Source of the DNA: Sphingomonas sp. | GTDB taxonomy: Bacteria; Pseudomonadota; Alphaproteobacteria; Sphingomonadales; Sphingomonadaceae | NCBI GenBank assembly: GCA_003248865.1 | Contig: QFPK01000044.1 | Location: 1 to 9,294, forward strand | Direction of reading: 5' to 3' | DNA length: 9,294 nt | In this document: one piece after another, positions 1-6,541 of the stretch | Layout: every line of letters begins with the position of its first letter | How positions within the stretch are numbered: the stretch's first letter is position 1 | Notes under the pieces: model-generated | Database searches by the model: none | Seen by the model: only the letters and a program-made list of their open reading frames with translations | Told to the model about the DNA's origin: nothing | Translations under genes and position numbers: made by a program

Positions 1-24
1 CAACACCGCAAGCTCGCCGCCTAA
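1..24 (+). CDS. 3' end of an open frame, possible transposase tail (partial)
   Basis: Frame 1 from the window edge reads QHRKLAA and then TAA at 22-24. Only eight codons including the stop are visible, so no domain can be recognised. The same codons occur on the minus strand at the other end (stop at 9273-9275). Being part of a duplicated, gene-interrupting sequence, it is most simply the C-terminus of a transposase reading toward the enclosed segment. This is inference; the sequence outside the window is needed. Confidence 0.3.
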   Translation, partial: QHRKLAA

Positions 25-98
25 CATCAACCCCCAGACGAGGTCCGCACTCCGCTAACTTACGCCGCGAGTTGTGCCAAATGTTCTGACGACGGACA
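3..98. repeat. Left copy of a 96-bp perfect inverted repeat, probably an IS end
   Basis: Bases 3-98 are the exact reverse complement of 9199-9294; base p pairs with base 9297-p with no mismatch, and identity stops at 99 (T against C). The copy supplies the last 12 codons and the stop of the helicase gene, which loses family resemblance exactly here. Reading inward from the window edge, bases 1-24 are the end of an open frame (QHRKLAA and stop TAA), followed by about 74 noncoding bases. This is what the 3' end of a transposase gene plus an IS terminus looks like. The outer end, read from 98 leftward, starts TGTCCGTCGTC; a TG start is usual for several IS families. I cannot name the family. Confidence 0.9.
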
Positions 99-1334
99 TT
101 CAGCCACCACATCATCGGCAGCGGCAGGCTCAGCAATCAGGTTCGTGAAGCGCGCAACCGTCTTGCCGGGCGCGTCACGCGTTGCGCGGCCGATGATCTG
201 GATGATCTCCGTCAGGCTGGACCGATAGCCGACCGTCAGCGCATGCTCGCACCAGATCCAATCGAAGCCCTCCTTCGCCATGCCAAGCGCAATAATGATG
301 TCGACATGATCCCGGTTCGTCCGCGCCTCCGGGCTTTTCAGGGCAGATGCTACGCGATCGCGTTTGGCCGGGTCGTCATCTACCAGGTCGGCCACCTTGA
401 TCGTCGCGCCTGCTGCCGTCTCGATCAGGTGGAAGCCGGTGGCAGGGTCGGTGCCCCTCCAGGCGCCGAGATGATCCATGATCTCCTCGACTTCGCGATG
501 CTTGTCCTTGGTGCTCTCCCGCGAATTCACGCTGGGGATGTGCACGATCGTCTTCACCACCGGATCAAGCAGATCGTTGATCTTGTCGATGTAACGCCCG
601 GTGTAGAAGCTATAGGCGATGTCCAGCGTCTTCAGCCACTGATAGCCGTTCAGCTGCTCATAATAGGTGTAGGTAACGGTGGTGAACTTCGCCTCGTCCT
701 CCGGCATCAGCACGGCCACGGAATCGCCGCGGAAATAGCTTCCGGTCATCGCCACCAGGTGCACCTTGTCGCGCCCGATCAGCTGGCCCAGCTGAGCGCC
801 GAGCCGGTTATCGGGATTGGCCGACACATGGTGAAACTCGTCCACAGCGATCAGCCGGCCATCGAACGCCTCAATGCCCAGCTCGTCTATGGCGAAGCGG
901 AAAGTGGCGTGCGTGCACACCAACACCTTGTCGTCGCTGGCCAGAAATTCGCCGACCGCCTTCACCTTGGATTTGGCAACCTTCACATCGTCTGCACCGG
1001 GCGTGTTACACAGGTTCCAGTGCGGCTTCACGGCCCAGTCCGCCCAGAAGCCGTACTTGCTCAGTGGCTCGTCGGCAAAGCTGCCGCCGATCGAGCGTTC
1101 CGGCACCACGATGATCGCCTGTTGCACGCCCTGGTTCGCCAGCTTGTCCAGCGCCACGAACATCAGCGCGCGGGATTTGCCGGACGCCGGCGGCGATTTG
1201 ATCAGCAGATACTGCTCGCCACGATGCGCATAGGCGCGCGCCTGCATTGGCCGCATGCCAAGCTCATTGGCACTGGACGACGCGCCCGTTTGCGCAGTGA
1301 CAAGTCGGACGGCGGGTATGGTGTTGGAGGTCAT
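60..1334 (-). pseudogene. DEAD/DEAH-type SF2 helicase, C-terminus cut off by the inverted repeat
   Basis: An ATP-dependent nucleic acid helicase or translocase of superfamily 2, likely acting on DNA with the neighbouring methyltransferase. Visible motifs: Walker A SPPASGKS (residues 47-54), Walker B-like DEFH (165-168), motif III-like MTGS (196-199), and motif VI QIIGRATR (379-386). Both RecA-like lobes are therefore present. Residues 1-412 resemble the family; residue 413 onward (CPSSEHLAQLAA) is encoded by the inverted repeat, whose edge at base 98 coincides with the codon boundary. As I remember the family, relatives continue for several hundred residues past motif VI, so a C-terminal region is probably lost. 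The start ATG at 1332-1334 overlaps the toxin stop TGA at 1331-1333 (ATGA), giving translational coupling. Whether the shortened protein still works is unknown. The reading frame is otherwise intact. Confidence 0.82.
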
Positions 1335-1654
1335 TCCTTGAACAACTCGCTATGGGTTCCGGCACGGACGAAGTTGACCGTGCCGCTTTTGCCGACCGTA
1401 TCATCGATTTCGTAAATCAGCAGGAAGTCGCCGCCGATATGGCATTCCCGAAATCCGGCCCAATCGCCTTTCAACTGATGATCCTTCCATTCCGGCCCCA
1501 GCGGCTCGTCATTGGCGATCAGCATCAGGATTACAGACTTCAGCAGCCGCATATCGTAGCGGCCGGATCGATCCAGACGCTCCCAATCCTTGGTGAAGGA
1601 TTTCATGTAGTTGCAGGCGCGCGGATGCCGCGCGCGCTTATTCCCCGCGCTCAA
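1331..1654 (-). CDS. YafQ/RelE-family mRNA interferase toxin
   Basis: A ribosome-dependent mRNA endonuclease of a type II toxin-antitoxin system. The C-terminal part has the family signature DHQLKGDW, RECHIGGDFLLIY and GTHSELF. Counting from a TTG start at 1652-1654 (107 residues), His59, His72, Asp76, His101 and Phe105 line up with the catalytic residues known in YafQ (His50, His63, Asp67, His87, Phe91), with a five-residue insertion before the last His. The start is uncertain: the first ATG (1604-1606) would remove part of the N-terminus and has no Shine-Dalgarno sequence; a GTG at 1697-1699 gives 122 residues. The TTG start gives a natural-looking MSAGNKRARHPRA N-terminus and overlaps the antitoxin gene by 17 bases, fitting coupled translation. 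It ends in a 4-base overlap with the helicase start. Confidence 0.85.
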   Translation of the reverse strand: MSAGNKRARHPRACNYMKSFTKDWERLDRSGRYDMRLLKSVILMLIANDEPLGPEWKDHQLKGDWAGFRECHIGGDFLLIYEIDDTVGKSGTVNFVRAGTHSELFKE

Positions 1655-1925
1655 GGCTGGCGAACATCTCTTCGGCGTTCCGGAAACGGGGCAGGGCACG
1701 CCCGGCCCGCATGTCTTCCATCATCTGACGGGACTCTTCCATCGCCGCCTGCGTCTCGGCGTTCGGCACCTTCAGCTCCAGGGGGAAGGCCTGTTCGGCG
1801 ACGATGCGATGGAACAGCATGCGCACGGCATCCGATGCGCTCAGGCCCATCGCCGACAGCGCCTCGGTCGCCTTTGCCTTCAGATCATCATCGATGCGCA
1901 CATGCAGCATGGACGTCGCCATCAT
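1638..1925 (-). CDS. DinJ/RelB-family antitoxin
   Basis: A 95-residue ribbon-helix-helix protein that should bind and neutralise the toxin encoded just downstream and repress its own promoter. The N-terminus (MLHVRIDDDLKAKATEAL, then GLSASDAVRMLFHRIV) is the standard DinJ/RelB pattern: a DNA-binding beta strand, then two helices. After residue 48 comes the PLELKVPN linker typical of DinJ, followed by an acidic toxin-wrapping tail. A good AGGAG ribosome site lies five bases before the ATG at 1923-1925; a second ATG follows at once and could be the real start. A promoter and palindrome lie directly upstream. The stop overlaps the toxin gene. Confident from sequence pattern and pairing. Confidence 0.92.
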   Translation of the reverse strand: MMATSMLHVRIDDDLKAKATEALSAMGLSASDAVRMLFHRIVAEQAFPLELKVPNAETQAAMEESRQMMEDMRAGRALPRFRNAEEMFASLERGE

Positions 1926-1934
1926 GGAATCTCC

Positions 1935-1954
1935 TGTATCTCAATTGCGATACA
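1935..1954. promoter_or_regulatory. Palindromic operator of the toxin-antitoxin operon
   Basis: A 20-base near-perfect palindrome: outer arms TGTATC and GATACA, inner core CAATTG, with a single non-complementary pair between them. It lies 10 bases before the antitoxin start and overlaps the predicted -10 box. Position and symmetry fit a site bound by the ribbon-helix-helix antitoxin or the toxin-antitoxin complex for autoregulation. Confidence 0.75.
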
Positions 1955-1979
1955 TAGTGCATCGACGGCCCGGTATCAA
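1951..1979 (-). promoter_or_regulatory. Sigma70-type promoter for the toxin-antitoxin-helicase operon
   Basis: On the minus strand a -35 box TTGATA (1974-1979) and a -10 box TATGTA (1951-1956) are separated by exactly 17 bases. It sits between the methyltransferase stop (1993) and the antitoxin start (1925), so the toxin-antitoxin genes and the helicase can be transcribed separately from the methyltransferase. The -10 box overlaps the palindromic operator. Confidence 0.7.
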
Positions 1980-1992
1980 GCGGCATGCTGCT

Positions 1993-4809
1993 TCAGGCGG
2001 CCTTGTTCGCCTTCTTCGGCGCCTTGCCCTTCGGCGCGGCGTTGGCCGACATCTTCGTGTAGAGCTCGAACAGCTTTTCCAGCCGCTCGGTATCGTTGCG
2101 GAACCGGCGGCCGATATAGATGCGCTCCAGCACCTCGTCATTCTCGTCATGCGCGCGACGCAGATCGTCCGGCATACCGTCCGGATCATAGAGATCGGCG
2201 ATGGTCGCGGGGAAATGCGCCTCGCGCGTTAGCAGGATGTTCTCGGCGGTGCGGGTGAGATCAGCTTTGTCCTGCTCGGTGAGTTTCGGGACGGGGAAGG
2301 TGTTCCAGCCAAGGGTGTTGGAGTAGCGATAACGCGTCTCCAGCTTGCCGCAGACGGTGGCGATCCATACAAGATGTAGTCGAGAGGCGAGCAGCGCCAT
2401 GTTCCAGAGCGGTGCGTCGTACAGCGCGAGGGCCAGGTTCGAGATGCGCACGTTTGGTGGCAGCAATCCACAAGGCAGATAGCTTCGCCGTTCGGACGAA
2501 ACGCTGGGCACGACTATCGTGTCACGTGTGCCCGTGATGGTACGCTCGAACTTGTACGGCGTATCCAGCCCGGCCCGCCCGCGCTCGCTGCCGTTTAGAC
2601 GATACTCGTAGACCCGCGCGAGCCGTTCCGCGATCGGCGGGATCGATCGAGCAAGATCGGCCATCTCGTCGTCAATCCACAAGCAGTATCGGAGAAGACC
2701 ATTGATAAATTCTTTCGATCCGAGAATCGGTTCGATCAATGAGCGCGCCTCAGGATAGGCGATCAGAAGGTTCTCAGCCTCGTCCGGTTCCAGCAACAGA
2801 TTGCCTTGGTCCCGAGGAATGTTGCCACCAAACATGATGGCTATCCCGGCTATTGGTTCGCTCGCCTTTCGCACGATGACATCATCGCCCGCAGTGAGAT
2901 ATGCGTTGATGTGCGGTACAATCATGCGCGTTGCATTTGAAATGATAAACCGATCGCCAGGTCGATCGCTAGTGACACCAACGATTACGCAAGTGACTTG
3001 CGCATTCTTTGCCGCGTTGTTTCCCCACAAGAAGCTTTCGTGGGCGAAACTGATGACCTGTCCCCGCGTGAATATCGGCGGCCAAATAAGAGGGACCTGC
3101 ACCCCCTGACATACGGAATTGGTTGAGACGAAGGCGAAGCTGCCACCCGACTGGATATACACCGAAGCCTTCCAAAACCATCCTGCGATGTAGTCAATCG
3201 ACTTTATGTCCTGCTTGGGCGGAAGCAGCGCCTTCAATTCCCTCTTTTGCTCGGCGGTCTGAACCTTGTCGCCGATGTAAGGCGGATTCCCGCAGATATA
3301 TGTCTCTGCAGCACCGCGCGCGCCCAGCCCGTTCTCATCCAACACCAGCCGCCCCGTCAGACCGCCCACATCATGCTCGACCAGCGTCGCCCCCTCCGGC
3401 GGACACACCTCCAGCCAATCCAGCCGCAGCGCGTTGCCCACCGTAATCTGCCCGGTCTTGTGCAGCGGCAGCACCATCGCGCGCGCTTCCTGCTGGCTCA
3501 GATACAGGCAGTCCGCCTGAAACTCGGCGATCAGCAAAGCCAGCCGAGCGATCTCGGCCGCGAAGCCCTTAATCTCGATTCCGAAGAAGTTGGAAAGCGG
3601 GATGACGCTGCGACGCTCGTCCAGCTTTAGATTGGCTTCGCCCCCCAGCTGTTCCACGATCTGCGCTTCGATGGCCCGCATTTCCTTGTAGGCGATCACC
3701 AGGAAATTTCCTGATCCGCAGGCCGGATCAAACACGCGGATGTGCGCCAATCGCTTGCGCAGGTTACGCAGCTTCTGCTTGCTGTCGCCCGCCGCCTCCA
3801 ATGCGTCACGCAGATCATCCAGGAACAGCGGGTTCAGCACCTTTAGGATGTTCGGCACGCTGGTATAGTGCATGCCCAGCTCGCCGCGCTCGCCCTCGTC
3901 TGCCACGGCCTGAATCATCGAACCGAAGATATCCGGGTTGATCTCCTTCCAGTTCAGCTCGCCGGCGCGCAGCAGGAAGGCGCGCGCGGTACGGCTGAAC
4001 CGCGGGCAATCAACCACACCGGTGAACAGCCCGCCGTTCACATAGGGAAAGACATCGGCATAGGGCCGGATGCCGGCCGCCCTGCGGTAACGATCATCCA
4101 GATTGCCCTCATGCGTAACCGGCGTGTCCATCGCCCGGAACAGATCGGCCATCACCTCATGCGTGTTGCCCCACTCGCCATGGGCATGGCCGGCCTGGCT
4201 TATCTGGGTGATGGTGGCGCTGAACTGCCCTTCGCGGAAAATGCCGGTGTCTTCGGCAAAGAAGCAGAAGATCAGCCGCGCCATGAACTGGTTCAGCTCG
4301 TGCCGCCGCTCCTCGGTCGCCCAGTCGGGATTGTCCTTCAGCAGCTCGACATACAGCTTGTTCAGCCGGCCCGTGGCCTTGATATCGACCGGGTTGTTCT
4401 TGATTTCCCTGACGGTGGAGATGCCCGCCAGCGGCAGGAAGGTCGCGAAAAAGCGCGGCAGATCGGCATAAGCGCAGGCGACAACATCGCCGCCGACAAG
4501 ATCCTCGGCCTCCACCGTTTCGCCGTCGGTCGCCAGGATGAACTTCGCTTTCGCGCTAGCCGTCTTGGGGCTGGCCCGCAGCCGCGCCAGCATCGCGCCA
4601 ACTTCACCGGGCTGGGCAACTCCAATGTGGATGTTGTTCCGCTGCAGAACGCCACCAACATCGGACTGGTTGGTGTCGCCCTTGTGCAGGCGGTCTACGG
4701 TCGCCTTTTTCGCGCCATAGGCGGTGATGAACTGGAACGAGAATTCGCGTGCGTCGAACGGCGCAGCAACAAGTTCGGAAACGGCTTCTTCAATCTCGAC
4801 AGCGTTCAT
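1993..4809 (-). CDS. MmeI-like class I SAM-dependent DNA adenine methyltransferase
   Basis: A DNA N6-adenine methyltransferase of 938 residues, related over its length to the type IIL enzyme MmeI. In order: an N-terminal region (about 1-150) in the place of the MmeI nuclease, a helical spacer (about 160-330), the methyltransferase core with SAM motif I DPACGSG (361-367) and catalytic motif IV NPPY (508-511), a target recognition region (about 560-820, with KEFINGLLRYCLWIDD and VVPSVSSERRSYLP as in MmeI), and a C-terminal helical region ending in a Lys/Ala-rich tail. I find no D...ExK nuclease motif in the N-terminus, so it probably modifies but does not cut alone. The start MNAVEIEEAV at 4807-4809 matches my recollection of relatives; upstream in-frame TTG codons to 4935 are unlikely. 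The ribosome site is weak. The gene looks intact. Confidence 0.9.
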   Translation of the reverse strand: MNAVEIEEAVSELVAAPFDAREFSFQFITAYGAKKATVDRLHKGDTNQSDVGGVLQRNNIHIGVAQPGEVGAMLARLRASPKTASAKAKFILATDGETVEAEDLVGGDVVACAYADLPRFFATFLPLAGISTVREIKNNPVDIKATGRLNKLYVELLKDNPDWATEERRHELNQFMARLIFCFFAEDTGIFREGQFSATITQISQAGHAHGEWGNTHEVMADLFRAMDTPVTHEGNLDDRYRRAAGIRPYADVFPYVNGGLFTGVVDCPRFSRTARAFLLRAGELNWKEINPDIFGSMIQAVADEGERGELGMHYTSVPNILKVLNPLFLDDLRDALEAAGDSKQKLRNLRKRLAHIRVFDPACGSGNFLVIAYKEMRAIEAQIVEQLGGEANLKLDERRSVIPLSNFFGIEIKGFAAEIARLALLIAEFQADCLYLSQQEARAMVLPLHKTGQITVGNALRLDWLEVCPPEGATLVEHDVGGLTGRLVLDENGLGARGAAETYICGNPPYIGDKVQTAEQKRELKALLPPKQDIKSIDYIAGWFWKASVYIQSGGSFAFVSTNSVCQGVQVPLIWPPIFTRGQVISFAHESFLWGNNAAKNAQVTCVIVGVTSDRPGDRFIISNATRMIVPHINAYLTAGDDVIVRKASEPIAGIAIMFGGNIPRDQGNLLLEPDEAENLLIAYPEARSLIEPILGSKEFINGLLRYCLWIDDEMADLARSIPPIAERLARVYEYRLNGSERGRAGLDTPYKFERTITGTRDTIVVPSVSSERRSYLPCGLLPPNVRISNLALALYDAPLWNMALLASRLHLVWIATVCGKLETRYRYSNTLGWNTFPVPKLTEQDKADLTRTAENILLTREAHFPATIADLYDPDGMPDDLRRAHDENDEVLERIYIGRRFRNDTERLEKLFELYTKMSANAAPKGKAPKKANKAA

Positions 4810-4854
4810 GGGCAGCAGATAGCCATCTGACGCGCCCGTCCGCAACGGCCATCC

Positions 4855-4877
4855 GGGCCAAGAGGGGAGGGGGAGGG
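4855..4877 (+). other. Potential G-quadruplex in the divergent promoter region
   Basis: Four G-tracts of 3, 4, 5 and 3 bases (4855-4857, 4864-4867, 4869-4873, 4875-4877) with loops of 6, 1 and 1 bases fit the G3+N1-7 rule. The run lies in the 106-base gap between the divergent methyltransferase (start 4809) and GIY-YIG (start 4916) genes, 39 bases before the latter. A regulatory role is only a possibility. Confidence 0.5.
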
Positions 4878-4915
4878 CAGCAGTCGAGCATTCCAGCTCG
4901 GCGAAAGGCTGCCGG

Positions 4916-5593
4916 ATGAACAACGAGCGGATCAAGATAACCCCGGAGATTAAGGACCGGATGCAGCAAATGGCGGCGGATCTCGCCGTGCAGGCAGGTG
5001 AGCTGCGATACGTGAATTACATCATCCTCGATCCAACCCGCGCTGATCCGTACAATCTGTACGATTTCATGCCGATCTACATCGGGCAAACGGGGGACAT
5101 CGCCATGCGCGTGAAGGCGCATTTCAATGCCGCCATCGCGGCCAAGCGGACCTCCGGGATACTTCGAAAGCTTGAGCAATTGCTGCGTGATGACCATTTG
5201 CCCATCTTCCAGATTGTGGAATGCCACAGAACTCGCGCTGCTTGCGTTAAGGCAGAAACTGTCTGGGCGCAGCGGCTTCTGCATGCCGGGGCTGCGCTGG
5301 AAAACGGTTGGCCTGACCAATCCGTGTTTATCAATGATCGCAACCTGCTCCGCTTCCAGCGGCAACGCCTGCTGCAGTTGACTGTTGGGGAGGCATTGGA
5401 CGCGAACGTTTCATTCGAGGTTGCCTGCCGAAAACGATGCTCCAGCAAGGTCTATAGCCCAAGCGATCTGGACGCAGCCTACTCAGCGAAAACGACGCTC
5501 CATCAACTTCGGAAAGTCTTCAGATTCTGTCACGGCTGCGGATCACTGAACCAGTTTGCGGCTATCGAAGGACTTGACCTTTCAAGGCGATAG
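4916..5593 (+). CDS. GIY-YIG nuclease-like protein with C-terminal Cys pairs
   Basis: A 225-residue protein with a GIY-YIG endonuclease-like fold in its first half. The GIY strand appears as NYIILDP (34-40), the YIG strand as YIGQTG (55-60), followed by the usual Arg (R65) and His (H69) in MRVKAH, and a candidate metal-binding Glu (E114) in KAETVWAQRL. The GIY part is diverged, so activity is likely rather than certain. The second half has CRKRC (171-175) and CHGC (205-208), a possible zinc-binding set, which could help in DNA binding. ATG at 4916 has AAAGG seven bases upstream (4904-4908). It is transcribed away from the methyltransferase and overlaps the convergent membrane-protein gene by 32 bases at its 3' end. 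It may be the nuclease of the defence cluster or a stand-alone accessory gene. Confidence 0.72.
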   Translation: MNNERIKITPEIKDRMQQMAADLAVQAGELRYVNYIILDPTRADPYNLYDFMPIYIGQTGDIAMRVKAHFNAAIAAKRTSGILRKLEQLLRDDHLPIFQIVECHRTRAACVKAETVWAQRLLHAGAALENGWPDQSVFINDRNLLRFQRQRLLQLTVGEALDANVSFEVACRKRCSSKVYSPSDLDAAYSAKTTLHQLRKVFRFCHGCGSLNQFAAIEGLDLSRR

Positions 5594-6047
5594 CAATGGC
5601 GCGGCGTGATAATCTGGAGCTACGACATACACGATCGATGGCGACCTCCGTTGGCCAGAACTGGGCCTTCAGATTGGGCTTGAAAATCCACCGCCCGATG
5701 TCGGCCTCACGCCTGTCAATCAGTACAAGCAGCGCGATGGAAACCGAAAGCAGGAGCCAGCCATCAAGCCCGATCAATTTCGATGTCCAGTGCTGGGCCA
5801 GCAGATATGCCACAACGACACAGAAAAGCAGAATTGCAGCGGTCTTCATATAACCGAGGGCCACTATAGATCTGCGAAGTTGTGCTTCACGATCCTCCCG
5901 CGCAGAACGAAGGTCTCTACGACGTTGCGCATCCTGCCTGGAAAGCTCCCTATTCCGCTCCACCAGTTGACTGCGATCTGGGTATAGTCCGCCAAGAAAA
6001 TCAATAATCTTCCGATCACTCGCACTGAATGGTTCACGATCATTCAT
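5562..6047 (-). CDS. Small membrane protein with two TM helices, cotranscribed with the repressor
   Basis: Function not recognised. The 161-residue product has a charged, probably coiled-coil N-terminal part (about 22-57, rich in Arg, Asp, Glu and Gln), then two hydrophobic segments (about 67-84, KTAAILLFCVVVAYLL, and 93-110, GLDGWLLLSVSIALLVLI) and a basic C-terminal tail. It should sit in the inner membrane with both ends on the same side, probably the cytoplasm given the positive tail. The start ATG (6045-6047) overlaps the repressor stop (6040-6042), so the two are an operon. A gene expressed with a prophage-type repressor in the integrated state could act in exclusion or defence, but nothing in the sequence proves that. 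Base composition is less GC-rich than the methyltransferase. Confidence 0.75.
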   Translation of the reverse strand: MNDREPFSASDRKIIDFLGGLYPDRSQLVERNRELSRQDAQRRRDLRSAREDREAQLRRSIVALGYMKTAAILLFCVVVAYLLAQHWTSKLIGLDGWLLLSVSIALLVLIDRREADIGRWIFKPNLKAQFWPTEVAIDRVCRSSRLSRRAIAIALKGQVLR

Positions 6048-6444
6048 TGGCAGCTTTCCTTTCGAGCAGATTACCGGCTTTCTCTGCTGAAACTTCACCA
6101 TATCCTAGCAGATGATCGTATATCAGCGCCGCCAGTTCAATCTCGTCGTCTAGGGTCGGAGATTCCTGATGCTTCGGCAAAATCTCTTTCGCCAGCCGTA
6201 TTGCTCGTCGGAACATCTCCACTTGGCTCGCTCGGAATGGAATCCCCGCACCGAGGAGAATCCAGTCGGAGTTTACACGATACCGTTCGCACAACGCGGC
6301 GATGGCCGTCGCCGGAGGATCGCGGTCACCCTGTTCATACGCGACAAGGGCAGATTGGGAGATTCCAACTGATCGAGAAAACACGATTTGTGTTTCACCT
6401 CTTAGGCGCCTGACCTCTCCAAATCTTTGACCGATAGAGACCAT
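6040..6444 (-). CDS. XRE-family (phage CI-like) HTH transcriptional repressor
   Basis: A DNA-binding regulator of 134 residues. Residues 3-60 form an XRE helix-turn-helix (IGQRFGEVRRLRGETQ, then a recognition-helix region SQSALVAYEQGDRDPP, then ERYRVNSDWILLGAG, a pattern shared with many phage repressors). The rest is helical and could mediate dimerisation; there is no peptidase S24 domain, so RecA-type self-cleavage is not expected. ATG at 6442-6444 has AGGA eight bases upstream; a GTG at 6469-6471 gives nine more residues but lies inside the operator. It is divergent from the excisionase-integrase genes and probably represses them and itself through the palindrome at 6466-6481. Confidence 0.88.
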   Translation of the reverse strand: MVSIGQRFGEVRRLRGETQIVFSRSVGISQSALVAYEQGDRDPPATAIAALCERYRVNSDWILLGAGIPFRASQVEMFRRAIRLAKEILPKHQESPTLDDEIELAALIYDHLLGYGEVSAEKAGNLLERKAANE

Positions 6445-6457
6445 TCCAACAATCCTG

Positions 6458-6485
6458 TTGCAAAATATCACAAACGTGATAATTT
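6458..6485 (+). promoter_or_regulatory. Possible rightward promoter for the excisionase-integrase operon
   Basis: A -35-like TTGCAA (6458-6463) and a -10-like TAATTT (6480-6485) are 16 bases apart, with the palindromic operator between them. On the other strand TTGAAA (6483-6488) and TATTTT (6462-6467) are 15 bases apart and could serve the repressor. Both matches are moderate; the placement of the operator is the best support. Confidence 0.4.
6466..6481. promoter_or_regulatory. Palindromic operator between repressor and excisionase genes
   Basis: Perfect 6-base arms TATCAC (6466-6471) and GTGATA (6476-6481) around AAAC. Size and position, 22 bases before the repressor start, fit an XRE repressor site. 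A weaker related element, ACAC...GTGT (6494-6508), lies 13 bases to the right and may be a second site. Confidence 0.65.
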
Positions 6486-6541
6486 CAATACTAACACGAT
6501 AACTGTGTCAGATGGAAGCATTGTGTGAGGATGTGAGGCAT

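Noticed and set aside
243..1415. Plus-strand 390-residue open frame
   Set aside because: Antisense to the helicase gene, in GC-rich DNA where such long shadows are common; no recognisable domain, rich in His/Arg/Gln.
3868..4830. Plus-strand 320-residue open frame
   Set aside because: Antisense to the methyltransferase, whose motifs and family resemblance prove its own frame.
4810..4935. Extension of the methyltransferase to a TTG start at 4935
   Set aside because: The added 42 residues do not look like the family; MNAVEIEEAV is the usual N-terminus, and the extension would overlap the divergent gene.
4790..5365. Minus-strand 191-residue open frame and a similar one at 5077-5448
   Set aside because: Antisense to the GIY-YIG gene, which has motifs and a ribosome site; neither shows a domain.
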